From Pseudomonas wayambapalatensis (GTDB taxonomy: Bacteria; Pseudomonadota; Gammaproteobacteria; Pseudomonadales; Pseudomonadaceae): a stretch of DNA of 64,000 nucleotides. How positions within the stretch are numbered: the stretch's first letter is position 1; each line of letters opens with the position of its first letter. The stretch covers positions 2,765,501 to 2,829,500 of the forward strand of contig CP077096.1 in the NCBI GenBank assembly GCA_014268975.2, in the 5' to 3' direction. The notes beneath the pieces were generated by a model that saw only the letters and a list, made by a program, of their open reading frames with translations, did no database searches and was not told where the DNA came from. A program made the position numbers and the translations under genes. Shown piece by piece: positions 33,867-45,868 of this stretch.

Positions 33867-34241
33867 TCAGCGTACCCAGGATTCCACCGTGGCCGCGCCG
33901 TACTGTTGCTTCCACGCTTTCAAGCCACGGTGGTTGCCACCCTTGGTCTCGATCAGCTCGCCGGTGTGCGGGTTCTCGTAGACCTTCACCACGCGCGGGC
34001 GGCGTTGTTGCTTGGCAGGGCTGGCCGAGGTTCTCGCGCTGGCTTTCTGGCTCTTGGGGTCGAGGATCGCGACAATGTCGCGCAAGCCCTTGTCGTAGCT
34101 TTTCATCAGCCCGAGCAGTTTCTGCTCGAACTCGATCTCGCGTTTAAGGCTGGCGTCCTTTTTCATTGTCTCCAGTTGCGCGATTTGCTCCTGAAGTGCT
34201 TTTTCGGCCGCACGAAACTCTGCAAGTCTGGACACTTTCAT
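33867..34241 (-). CDS. MvaT-family H-NS-like nucleoid protein
   Basis: A 124-residue xenogeneic silencer of the MvaT/MvaU (Tur in P. putida) family. The N-terminal half is a coiled-coil dimerisation region ('LAEFRAAEKALQEQIAQLETMKKDASLKREIEFEQKLLGLM'). The linker is basic. The C-terminal DNA-binding domain is 'VVKVYENPHTGELIETKGGNHRGLKAWKQQYG', which grips AT-rich minor grooves. It may correspond to TurB of P. putida by position, but I cannot separate paralogues. ATG at 34241 follows CAGGAG. Confidence 0.92.
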   Translation of the reverse strand: MKVSRLAEFRAAEKALQEQIAQLETMKKDASLKREIEFEQKLLGLMKSYDKGLRDIVAILDPKSQKASARTSASPAKQQRRPRVVKVYENPHTGELIETKGGNHRGLKAWKQQYGAATVESWVR

Positions 34242-34577
34242 CACTCCTGTCAGTCAGCCGTGGCATGGCGTGACGAACATGCAACAGTAATAAACGCCGG
34301 CCACGCGGATGGGTGAAACTGTTCGCTGAACAAGAGTGTAGACGTGGCCCGGTGTTCGGTAAACCTCAAACTTTTAGCGGCAAGTAAGGAACTTTCAGCG
34401 CACCGCGCACCGCAAACTCAGTGTGTTTTCCGGGTGTCTGCGACAACGCTCATACCATGGTCCAATGGCCCGAGGTAGAGCACCCGAGGGAAAATGGCCC
34501 GTAGTCTTCATTTAATGTCGAGTACGTCGTGGCACGGGTGCCCGATAGTGCATCAGCATGTTTCTCGTCTTTTCTGG
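34242..34577. other. Divergent promoter region of mvaT-type gene and oprD-type porin
   Basis: About 335 bp without a convincing gene. It is AT-richer than its surroundings (for example 'CTCAAACTTTTAGCGGCAAG' near 34364) and must hold promoters for both genes. A GGCAC-GG-GTGCC dyad lies near 34531-34542. No known riboswitch or small RNA is recognisable. Confidence 0.5.
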
Positions 34578-35879
34578 ATGTTCCCCTGCATGTTCTCTCC
34601 CTTTCCTCTCGCCCCTGGCCGCAGTGTTGCCGGCCTGTCCTTGTTGTGCGCGGCAGCCGGTGCACAGGCCGGTGGTTTTTTCGAAGACAGTCACGCCAAG
34701 CTCGAGGCGCGCAATGTCTATTTCAATCGGGACTTTCGTGACGGCCACAGCAGTTCCAGCCAGGGGGCTTCCAAGCGCGAGGAATGGGCGCAGGGCTTTA
34801 TCCTCGATGCCCGTTCGGGCTATACCGACGGCACGGTCGGGTTCGGTGTCGATGCGCTGGGCATGCTCGGTTTCAAACTCGATTCCAGCCCCGCCGACAG
34901 CAACAGTGGGCTGCTACCCTCCAGCGGGCACGACCCGCGCCATTCTGCCGATCAGTACGCCAAGCTGGGTGTGGCGGCAAAGGTCAAGGTGTCCAGGACG
35001 GTGCTGCGCTATGGTGCGATGATGCCGGACATGCCGCTGCTCAAGTACAACGATGGTCGCCTGCTGCCCACCCTGTTCCATGGTGCGATGCTGACCTCCG
35101 AAGAAGTGCGCGACCTGAAGTTCACCGTGGCCCGCCTGGACAAGTACACCGCACGAGACTCCAGCGACCGCAAGGATATTCGCGTGCACTGCAAGAACAA
35201 GCGTTACGCCTGCGATATTGAGGCCGACCACTTCGATCTGGCGGGCGTCGACTACCGCGTCAATGATCGCCTCAGCGCCCAGTACCAGGTGTCGAAGCTG
35301 GAGAACATCTATCGCCAGCATTTCCTCGGGTTGGTCGCCACGCAGCCCTTGGCGGTGGGCGCGGTTTCGGCGGATGTGCGCTTGATCAAGAGCGACGATA
35401 CCGGCAACGCCCGTGCCGGCGAGATCGAACACCGCGCGTTCAGCGGCATGCTCGGCTACAGCCTGGGCGGGCACAAGGTCAGTGCCGGCTGGCAACGCAT
35501 GTATGGCGACAGTGCCATGCCTTACCTGGATGGCAGCAACCCGTATCTGGTCAACTATGCCCAGGTCAACGATTTCGCTGCGGCCGGTGAGCGCTCCTGG
35601 CAATTACGCTATGACTATGATTTCAAGGCACTGGGTATTCCCGGTTTGAGCTTCTTCACTCGCTATATCAACGGTGACCATATCCAGGTGCCCGGCAGCA
35701 GCGCCCAAGGCAAGGAATGGGAGCGTGACAGCGAACTCAAGTACCAAGTCCAGGGCGGCACCTTCAAAGACCTCAGCGTGCGTCTGCGTAACTCCACGTA
35801 TCGCAGCAACTATGAACGATGGGCGCGCGACATGGACGAGACCCGGGTCATCGTCAGTTACAACTTCTCGGTGTTCTGA
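34578..35879 (+). CDS. OprD family outer-membrane porin
   Basis: An 18-stranded substrate-specific porin of about 433 residues. The N-terminus has a signal peptide ending 'LSLLCAAAGAQAGGFFEDS', and the mature part starts with the family sequence 'FFEDSHAKLEARNVYFNRDFRD'. Further signatures are 'KREEWAQGFILDARSGYTDGTVGFGVDALGMLG' and the terminal 'DETRVIVSYNFSVF' with C-terminal Phe for outer-membrane assembly. The start is uncertain: the frame is open from 34494, with ATGs at 34578 and 34590. Substrate unknown. Confidence 0.9.
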   Translation: MFPCMFSPFPLAPGRSVAGLSLLCAAAGAQAGGFFEDSHAKLEARNVYFNRDFRDGHSSSSQGASKREEWAQGFILDARSGYTDGTVGFGVDALGMLGFKLDSSPADSNSGLLPSSGHDPRHSADQYAKLGVAAKVKVSRTVLRYGAMMPDMPLLKYNDGRLLPTLFHGAMLTSEEVRDLKFTVARLDKYTARDSSDRKDIRVHCKNKRYACDIEADHFDLAGVDYRVNDRLSAQYQVSKLENIYRQHFLGLVATQPLAVGAVSADVRLIKSDDTGNARAGEIEHRAFSGMLGYSLGGHKVSAGWQRMYGDSAMPYLDGSNPYLVNYAQVNDFAAAGERSWQLRYDYDFKALGIPGLSFFTRYINGDHIQVPGSSAQGKEWERDSELKYQVQGGTFKDLSVRLRNSTYRSNYERWARDMDETRVIVSYNFSVF

Positions 35880-35944
35880 GGCACTTTGCCAAATGCCGCC
35901 GGGCGATGAACAATGATCGGCGGCAAGGGCAGCGAGGCAGTGCC

Positions 35945-36694
35945 ATGAAGCAACTTCTGTTGATCGGTATAGGCCCGGGCGACCCCCGTCAGGTCACTTT
36001 CGAGGCCGTCGATGCGTTGCGCCGTGCAACGGTGTTCTTCGTGCTCGACAAGGGCGGCGACAAGGATGAGCTGTTGCGGCTGCGCAAACTCATTCTTGAG
36101 CGCTATGTTCCCGAGGGAAAGTATCGCCTGGTGCAGGTGGAGGATCCGCGCCGGGATGGGCAGGCCCAGGACTATGTCGGCGCGGTGCAGGACTGGCACC
36201 GTGCGCGCGCAGCCCTGTATGCCCGGATGTTCGAGGATGAACTGGGTGAAGACGATGTCGGTGCCTTTCTGCTGTGGGGCGAGCCGGGCCTGTATGACAG
36301 CACCTTGCGCATTCTTGACCGGGTGCGCGAACGCGGGGTGGCGCTGCAGCTTGAAGTCATCCCCGGGATCAGCAGTGTCCAGGCCTTGGCCGCGCGGCAC
36401 CGGATCGCGCTGAACCGCATTGGTGAGCCGCTGACCGTACTGCCGGGGCGGCGCCTGGCCGAGCAGGCGGTGATCGACAACGTGGTGGTGATGCTCGACG
36501 GACAGTGCGCGTTCACCGCGCTGGATGACCCGGGCCTGACGATCTACTGGGGGGCTTATCTGGGAACGGCAGACGAGATTCTGGTGGCGGGCAAGCTGGC
36601 GGAGGTCAAGACACATATCGTGCAAGTGCGCGAGGACGCGCGGCGGCGCAAGGGCTGGATCATGGATACCTACCTGTTGCGCCGGGAAGGGTGA
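35945..36694 (+). CDS. cobF: Precorrin-6A synthase (deacetylating)
   Basis: A SAM-dependent tetrapyrrole methylase of 249 residues that methylates C1 of precorrin-5 with loss of acetate in aerobic cobalamin synthesis. Features are 'LLLIGIGPGDPRQVTFEAVDALR', 'GAFLLWGEPGLYDSTLRIL' and 'LEVIPGISSVQALAARH'. It stands apart from any other cob gene, as I remember for P. putida-group genomes, lying between a porin and two-component genes. Its transcript could start in the porin region: only 65 bp separate them. Confidence 0.93.
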   Translation: MKQLLLIGIGPGDPRQVTFEAVDALRRATVFFVLDKGGDKDELLRLRKLILERYVPEGKYRLVQVEDPRRDGQAQDYVGAVQDWHRARAALYARMFEDELGEDDVGAFLLWGEPGLYDSTLRILDRVRERGVALQLEVIPGISSVQALAARHRIALNRIGEPLTVLPGRRLAEQAVIDNVVVMLDGQCAFTALDDPGLTIYWGAYLGTADEILVAGKLAEVKTHIVQVREDARRRKGWIMDTYLLRREG

Positions 36695-36702
36695 GGCCGA
36701 GG

Positions 36703-37053
36703 TCAGGGCACCCCGAGGATCCCCACGACCTTGTCACGCAGTTGGTCGATGCTGAATGGCTTGCCGATCAGATGCATGCCCTCGGACACACTGACGTTCT
36801 CGGCGTAGCCGCTGGCGAACAGCACCGGCAGCAGGGGCCGGATTTCCCGAGCTTTGGCCGCCAGCTCGTCGCCGCGCATGTCGGGGAGGCCGACATCGGT
36901 CATCAGCAGCGCCAGGGGCTGCGCGGTATCTTCAAGAATCTTCAAGGCTTCGGTGGCGTCCTGCGCCTCGATGGTGGTGTAGCCCAACTCGTCGAGCACT
37001 TCGACCATCAGCATACGAACGATGTCGTCGTCTTCGACTACCAGAAGGTGCAT
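36703..37053 (-). CDS. Single-domain response regulator
   Basis: A 116-residue stand-alone receiver (CheY-like) domain. The acidic pocket is E7-D8-D9, the phospho-acceptor is Asp53 ('LLMTDVGLPDMRG') and the conserved Lys is in 'MHLIGKPFSIDQL'. There is no output domain, so it must act by protein contact or as a phosphate sink. It is transcribed opposite to the hybrid-kinase operon, 260 bp away, and is convergent with cobF. It probably belongs to the same signalling group. Confidence 0.9.
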   Translation of the reverse strand: MHLLVVEDDDIVRMLMVEVLDELGYTTIEAQDATEALKILEDTAQPLALLMTDVGLPDMRGDELAAKAREIRPLLPVLFASGYAENVSVSEGMHLIGKPFSIDQLRDKVVGILGVP

Positions 37054-37313
37054 GGTTTGAATCCTGTCGCGTAAGGGAAATGTCTTTACTCTGTGCCTGC
37101 CGCACGGGCAGAAGTTCCTTCAGGATAGCGGCCCCTGCAATTGGATGGAACGATTGGCCGCGGATACCTTCAAATACTGGCTAAATGCCCTGCCAGATCA
37201 GGCAAAGCTGGTTAGACTCGTACCAGGTGCGAGGGTGGCAGCGGCATACAACAATGACTGAATGTAGTGGCCACACACTGTTCAATGGACTTATTTCGCT
37301 CGGGCGTTATCAG

Positions 37314-40777
<3,464 letters not shown>

Positions 40778-40781
<4 letters not shown>

Positions 40782-41599
40782 CTAGCGAACGCAACACCGA
40801 TATCGAGATCCGGCTGCTGATCGAGGCGATCTACCTCAAGTACAGCTACGACTTCCGTGATTACTCAGGCGCTTCGATCAAGCGCCGGATCCTCCATGCC
40901 CTGCGTCAGTTCGACTGCCGTACCGTGACTGCGCTGCAGGAGCGAGTACTGCACGACCCAGGCATGTTCATGCAGTTGCTGCAATACCTGACGATCCCGG
41001 TCAGCGAGATGTTCCGCGACCCAGGCCACTTCCTCGCCCTGCGCGAGGAGGTGGTGCCGCTGCTGCGCACCTGGCCATCACTGAAGATCTGGATCGCCGG
41101 TTGCAGCACGGGGGAGGAGGTGTATTCCATGGCCATCCTGCTACGTGAGGAAGGGTTGCTGGAGCGCACCATCATCTACGCTACCGACATCAACCCAAGT
41201 TCCCTGGAGAAGGCCAAGCAGGGCATCTATTCGATGCAGAGCCTGCGTGAGTACGAGGAGAACTACCGCAAGGCCGGAGGGCGGCGCGACTTTTCCGAGT
41301 ACTACACCGCCGCCTACGGCAACGCGATCATGGACAGCAGCCTGCGCGACAACGTGACCTTCGCCGACCATAGCCTGGCCACCGACAGCGTGTTTTCCGA
41401 AACCCAGTTGGTGTCATGCCGCAATGTGCTGATCTATTTCAACAAGGACTTGCAGGACCGCGCCCTGGGGCTGTTCCACGAGTCGCTGTGCCATCGCGGC
41501 TTCCTGTTCCTGGGCAGCAAGGAGTCGGTGGATTTCTCGGCCTATAGTGACCGCTTCGAGCCTTTGGTAAGGCCCGAGCGGATCTACCGCAAGACATGA
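40778..41599 (+). CDS. cheR: CheR-type protein-glutamate methyltransferase
   Basis: A 273-residue SAM-dependent methyltransferase of the CheR family. It has the N-terminal helical domain ('IYLKYSYDFRDYSGASIKRRILHALRQ') and the SAM site 'IWIAGCSTGEEVYSMAILLREE', followed by 'LVSCRNVLIYFNKDLQDRALGLFH'. Translation most likely begins at the TTG at 40778, which overlaps the kinase stop codon (TTGA) and has GGAG 6 bp before it. The next gene begins at its ATGA. No chemoreceptor gene is adjacent, so its methyl target is unclear. Confidence 0.9.
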
Positions 41600-42171
41600 A
41601 CGGCGTGCGCGCAGTGGTCATCGGCGCCTCGGCCGGCGGCGTCGCGGCCTTGTTCGAAGTGCTTGGCGCCTTGCCTCAAGGTTTTGCCCAGCCGGTGCTG
41701 TGTGTGCTGCACCTGCCGGATGATCGCCACAGCCAACTGGCCGAAGTGCTGCAGCGCCGGGTGAATCGCCCGGTGCGCGAGGCTCGTGACAAGGAACGGA
41801 TAGAGGCCGGGCAGATCTATGTTGCAGCGCCCGGTTATCACTTGTCGGTGGAGCGCGACCTGAGTTTGTCGCTGAGCCAGGAGGCACCGGTACACTTTTC
41901 ACGCCCGGCGATCGACTTCCTCTTCGCCTCGGCTGCCGATGCCTATTGCGAAGGGCTGCTCGGCGTGCTGCTCACCGGTGCCAACGAAGATGGCGCCGAG
42001 GGCCTAGCCTACATCAAGAAGTGCGGAGGCCGGACCGTGGTCCAGGACCCCCGCGACGCACAGGTTGCGCTGATGCCCGAGGCCGCACTGGCCCTGCATT
42101 GCCCCGACCATATTCTTTCTCTGAGCGGTATCGGACAGTTGCTCGCCACCCTGGAACCCAGCGCATGCTAA
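41596..42171 (+). CDS. cheB: CheB-type methylesterase, catalytic domain only
   Basis: A 191-residue protein-glutamate methylesterase. It carries the catalytic Ser12 (GASAGGV), His39 (LHLPDD) and Asp132 (TGANEDGAEG). The receiver domain that controls ordinary CheB is missing, so it must be constitutive or controlled by partners in the operon. It overlaps cheR by 4 bp (ATGA) and the next kinase gene by 7 bp. With cheR it forms a methylation/demethylation pair without a visible chemoreceptor. Confidence 0.9.
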   Translation: MNGVRAVVIGASAGGVAALFEVLGALPQGFAQPVLCVLHLPDDRHSQLAEVLQRRVNRPVREARDKERIEAGQIYVAAPGYHLSVERDLSLSLSQEAPVHFSRPAIDFLFASAADAYCEGLLGVLLTGANEDGAEGLAYIKKCGGRTVVQDPRDAQVALMPEAALALHCPDHILSLSGIGQLLATLEPSAC

Positions 42172-43391
42172 GCCACATCATCGCCAAACTGCTGATCGTC
42201 GACGATCTGCCGGAAAACCTGCTGGCCCTCGATGCCCTGATCCAGGGTGAGGACCGTGAGGTGCACCGCGCCCAGTCGGCCGAGCAGGCCTTGTCGCTGC
42301 TGCTCGAGCACGAGTTCGCCCTGGCCATCCTCGATGTGCAGATGCCGGGCATGAATGGCTTCGAGCTGGCCGAGCTGATGCGCGGCATGGAGAAGACCAA
42401 GAACATTCCGATCGTCTTCGTCAGCGCTGCTGGCCGCGAGATGAACTACGCCTTCAAGGGCTACGAGAGCGGCGCGGTGGACTTCCTGCACAAGCCGTTG
42501 GACACCCAGGCGGTCAAGAGCAAGGTGTCGGTGTTCGTCGACCTTTATCGTCAGCGCCAGGTGCTCGGTCGTCAGTTGGAAGCGCTCGAGCGCAGCCGGC
42601 AGGAGCAGGAGCAACTGCTGGCCCAGCTGCAGGTGGCGCGCAGCGAACTGGAGCGTGCGGTGCGCATGCGCGATGACTTCATGTCGATCGTCTCCCACGA
42701 GGTACGCACGCCGCTCAATGGCCTGATCCTGGAGACCCAACTGCGCAAGATGCATTTGTCGCGTGGCAACCTCGCGGCGTTCAGCGAAACCCACCTGAAG
42801 GCGATGGTCGAGCGCGACGAACGGCAGATCAACAGCTTGATCCGGCTGATCGAGGACATGCTCGATGTGTCGCGCATCCGCACCGGCAAGCTGTCGATCC
42901 GCCCGCGGCCGTTCGATCTGTCGCAGTTGGCGCGCGGGCTGGTGGAGAACTTCGCGGCCCAGGCAACGGCGCTGGATACCCACATCGAACTGCAACGCTG
43001 CGAGGTGCTGCAGGGGGAGTGGGACGAGTTCCGTATCGAGCAGGTGCTGGCCAACCTGCTGTCCAATGCCTTGCGCTATGGTGAGCGACGCCCGGTCCAG
43101 GTGCGGGTGTTCGAGCAAAGCGGCATGGCCTGTGTGCAGGTTCAGGATCACGGCATTGGCATCAGTACCGCCAACCAGCAGCGGATCTTCCAGCAGTTCG
43201 AGCGGGTTGCGGCGCATCAGGCCAGTGGTGGGCTGGGGCTGGGATTGTATATCTCCGAGCAGATCGTGCAGGCCCACGGTGGACGAATCCAGGTCGAGAG
43301 CGAAGAGGGGCAAGGTGCGACCTTCAGCATCCTGCTGCCGCTGGCGACGGCCGATCAACAAAGTGACCAGGCACAGGCAACCTCTGTGTGA
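42165..43391 (+). CDS. Receiver-histidine kinase fusion protein
   Basis: A soluble protein of 408 residues. It has an N-terminal receiver with Asp57 ('LAILDVQMPGMNGFEL'), a coiled-coil linker, HisKA with His178 ('SIVSHEVRTPLNG') and an HATPase domain with 'QDHGIGIS' and 'GGLGLGLYISEQIV'. It has no membrane segment. The receiver may take phosphate from the large hybrid kinase upstream and switch this kinase. It overlaps cheB by 7 bp, so all four genes from 37314 are coupled. Confidence 0.92.
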   Translation: MLSHIIAKLLIVDDLPENLLALDALIQGEDREVHRAQSAEQALSLLLEHEFALAILDVQMPGMNGFELAELMRGMEKTKNIPIVFVSAAGREMNYAFKGYESGAVDFLHKPLDTQAVKSKVSVFVDLYRQRQVLGRQLEALERSRQEQEQLLAQLQVARSELERAVRMRDDFMSIVSHEVRTPLNGLILETQLRKMHLSRGNLAAFSETHLKAMVERDERQINSLIRLIEDMLDVSRIRTGKLSIRPRPFDLSQLARGLVENFAAQATALDTHIELQRCEVLQGEWDEFRIEQVLANLLSNALRYGERRPVQVRVFEQSGMACVQVQDHGIGISTANQQRIFQQFERVAAHQASGGLGLGLYISEQIVQAHGGRIQVESEEGQGATFSILLPLATADQQSDQAQATSV

Positions 43392-43435
43392 CCTGGTGGT
43401 CAGATGGCCAACTATTTGAAATTCAAGGCGTTGTG

Positions 43436-43813
43436 ATGAGCGAAGATGCACAAGATGTGGTGCTGGTGGTCGAGGACGAACCGATCATTCGGATGATCCT
43501 GCGCGACTACCTGGCAGGCGAGGGCTACCACGTGTTGGTCGCCGAAGACGGTGAGCAGGCGTTCGCGATTCTGGCGAGCAAGCCGCACCTGGACCTGATG
43601 GTCACGGACTTTCGCCTGCCAGGCGGGATTTCCGGGGTGGAGATCGCCGAACCCGCGGTCAAGCTGCGACCGGATCTCAAGGTGATCTTCATCAGCGGCT
43701 ATCCCGCAGAGATCCTCGAGTCGGGCAGCCCGATCGCGCGCAAGGCGCCGATCCTGGCCAAACCGTTCGACCTCGACACCCTGCATCAACAGATCCAGGC
43801 ATTGCTCAGATAA
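43436..43813 (+). CDS. Response regulator receiver domain protein
   Basis: A 125-residue stand-alone receiver with Asp58 ('LMVTDFRLPGGISGVE'), the acidic pair in 'LVVEDEP' and the Lys in 'APILAKPFDLD'. The last gene of the kinase-cheR-cheB-kinase operon, 44 bp after the preceding gene. It resembles FixJ-like lone receivers found beside hybrid kinases. No output domain is present. It is convergent with the LysE-type gene, only 6 bp between stops. Confidence 0.9.
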   Translation: MSEDAQDVVLVVEDEPIIRMILRDYLAGEGYHVLVAEDGEQAFAILASKPHLDLMVTDFRLPGGISGVEIAEPAVKLRPDLKVIFISGYPAEILESGSPIARKAPILAKPFDLDTLHQQIQALLR

Positions 43814-43819
43814 TGGGGC

Positions 43820-44452
43820 TTATACCGCCTTGGTGTTGAGCAACCGCACACCCAGCCCGATGAACAGCGCGCCCGTGGCGCGTTTGAACCAGGCTGCCAG
43901 GCGCGACGCCTTCAGGCGTTGACCGAAGCGGTAGGCGGTGAAGCAGTAGAACGAATGCACCAGCCCGACGATGGCCGCGATACTGATGAACATTGCCGCG
44001 AACTGGCCGAAGATCGGCCGGCCAGGTTCGAGGAATTGCGGCAGGAAGGCGCAGAAGAACACCAGGGTCTTGGGATTGCTCGCCGACACCAGGAAGGCCT
44101 CGACGCCGATCCGCCATTTCGCTCGAGGGGCGACCGGTGTGATTTCGCCTGCAGGCAGCTTGGGCTTGTCCCGTGACAGCAACTGCCGCAGGCCAAGGTA
44201 GATCAGATACCCGGCGCCCACCAGCTTCAACGCCAGAAATGCCGCTGGCAGCGAGATCAACAGCGCACCGACACCCATCGCCACACCGCTGATCAGCAGC
44301 AACTGCGCACTGAGGTTGCCCAGCAGCGTCATGCCCATGCCGGACGGGCCGTAACGCAGGGCGTTGCGTACGGTCAGCAGGACGTTGGGGCCAGGGGTGA
44401 GCGAGGTGATCAGGTAGGCCAGTGAAAACGTCAGCCAGAGGTGCAGTGCCAT
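43820..44452 (-). CDS. LysE/RhtB family amino-acid exporter
   Basis: A 210-residue inner-membrane protein with six hydrophobic helices, the LysE/RhtB size. Signatures are 'LITSLTPGPNVLLTVRNALRYG' at the N-terminus and 'FLVSASNPKTLVFFCAFLPQF' in the centre. Such proteins export amino acids or their derivatives; the substrate is not predictable. I use the ATG at 44452; the open frame to 44512 is not typical. Confidence 0.92.
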   Translation of the reverse strand: MALHLWLTFSLAYLITSLTPGPNVLLTVRNALRYGPSGMGMTLLGNLSAQLLLISGVAMGVGALLISLPAAFLALKLVGAGYLIYLGLRQLLSRDKPKLPAGEITPVAPRAKWRIGVEAFLVSASNPKTLVFFCAFLPQFLEPGRPIFGQFAAMFISIAAIVGLVHSFYCFTAYRFGQRLKASRLAAWFKRATGALFIGLGVRLLNTKAV

Positions 44453-44557
44453 GGAGTGCGGTCCTTCGCAGGGGAAAGCCTCAAGATGCCAGCAATCGGC
44501 GCCGGATGCCATGGCAATGGGTATTTCTGCACTGTCCGTACCTGACAGAAGGCGTCG

Positions 44558-45712
44558 CTACCAGAGCGCCACGGCGCCCGCTGCAATGACCCGTCCAAAT
44601 ACTTCGAGCGCCTTGTCCACATCAGCTTCGGTGCTGTAGCGCCCCAGGCTGATGCGTACGCTGCTGCGTGCCTGCTGCTCGCTCAGCCCCAGGGCCAGCA
44701 GCACGTGGGACGCGGCGTTGCTGGCCGAGTTGCACGCCGAGGTCGTGGAGATGGCCAGTTCGCTCGCCAGTGCCGCACTGCTGAAGCCCTTGGCCTCGAT
44801 GCACAGGTTCAAGGTGTGCGGGATACGTTGCTCGGCGCACCCGTTGAGGCTCACACCTGGCAAGGCCAGCAGGCCGCCACGCAGGCGTTGCGACAGTGCC
44901 TGGATCCGTTGGTGCTCGCTTGCGGCCAGGGAACCGGCCAGGGCGAAGGCACTCCCCATGCCGACGATCTGATGCCCCGGCAGCGTGCCGGAGCGCAGCC
45001 CGCCTTCGTGGCCGCCCCCATGCATCTGCGCATGCAGGCAGGGGCGAGCACGGCTGCCGACGTACAGCGCGCCAATGCCCTTGGGGCCGTAGACCTTGTG
45101 TGCGGAAAATGACATCAGGTCGACGGCTTGTCGCGCCAGATCGATGTTGACCTTGCCCACGGCCTGGGCGGCATCCACATGCAGCAGTGCGCCGTGTTCG
45201 CGGACGCATTCGCCGATCCGGGTGAAGTCGGTGATGGTGCCCAGCTCGTTGTTGACCGCCATCAACGACACCAGACGAGTGTCGCCACGCAGGGCGGCCT
45301 GGACGACCTCTGGCTGTATCAGCCCCTGTGCATCCGGCACCAGCCTTGTGACCGCCCAGCCCTGACGCTCCAGTTCGGCGACAGTGTCGAGCACGGCCTT
45401 GTGTTCCAACTGGCTGGTGATCAAGTGGCCTGGCTGGCCGGCGCCCTGGGCGATGCCCTTGAGGGCGAGGTTGTTCGACTCGGTGGCACCGGAGGTCCAT
45501 ACCAGCGATTCGGTCGCCGCGCCGACCTGCTCGGCGACCTGGCGGCGGGCCTGTTCCACCAGCTCGCGGGCGGCCTGGCCATAGGCGTGACCGCTGGACG
45601 CAGGATTGCCGAAATGAGCCTGGCGGCCCATGCAGTCAAGCATGCTTTCGATGACCCGGTCATCGACCGGGGTGGTGGCGGCGTAGTCGAGGTACAGCGG
45701 CAAGTTGTGCAT
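44558..45712 (-). CDS. Cysteine desulfurase (IscS/NifS-like)
   Basis: A PLP enzyme of 384 residues that takes sulfur from cysteine. The PLP lysine is Lys206 (SFSAHKVYGPKG), the His pairing with PLP is in 'SQLEHKAVL', and the persulfide Cys327 lies in 'TSACNSASNAASHVLLALG'. The short active-site loop differs in detail from housekeeping IscS ('GSACTSASLEPSYVL'). No isc or suf gene is adjacent, so it is an accessory enzyme, perhaps for tRNA thiolation or another cofactor. It ends 105 bp from the LysE-type gene on the same strand. Confidence 0.92.
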   Translation of the reverse strand: MHNLPLYLDYAATTPVDDRVIESMLDCMGRQAHFGNPASSGHAYGQAARELVEQARRQVAEQVGAATESLVWTSGATESNNLALKGIAQGAGQPGHLITSQLEHKAVLDTVAELERQGWAVTRLVPDAQGLIQPEVVQAALRGDTRLVSLMAVNNELGTITDFTRIGECVREHGALLHVDAAQAVGKVNIDLARQAVDLMSFSAHKVYGPKGIGALYVGSRARPCLHAQMHGGGHEGGLRSGTLPGHQIVGMGSAFALAGSLAASEHQRIQALSQRLRGGLLALPGVSLNGCAEQRIPHTLNLCIEAKGFSSAALASELAISTTSACNSASNAASHVLLALGLSEQQARSSVRISLGRYSTEADVDKALEVFGRVIAAGAVALW

Positions 45713-45827
45713 CAGGCGGGTCCGTGCGGGCAGAGGCTGAGGAATGTCAGCATGCTAGGGGAACCGCGGGGGAATGAGTTTTCCTTGTTTTCGCCTTTTT
45801 CAGCGGTTGATGGAAATATTTTTCGTC

Positions 45828-45867
45828 GCAAGGCCGGTCAGGAGAAAACTATTCTGGCCGGCCTTGC
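45828..45867. terminator. Large hairpin directly after the lipoprotein gene
   Basis: GCAAGGCCGG (45828-45837) pairs with CCGGCCTTGC (45858-45867), and the stem continues inward with two mismatches. It starts one base after the lipoprotein stop codon (45869) on the minus strand. No T-run follows, so it may be Rho-assisted or stabilise the mRNA. Confidence 0.5.
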
Positions 45868-45868
45868 A

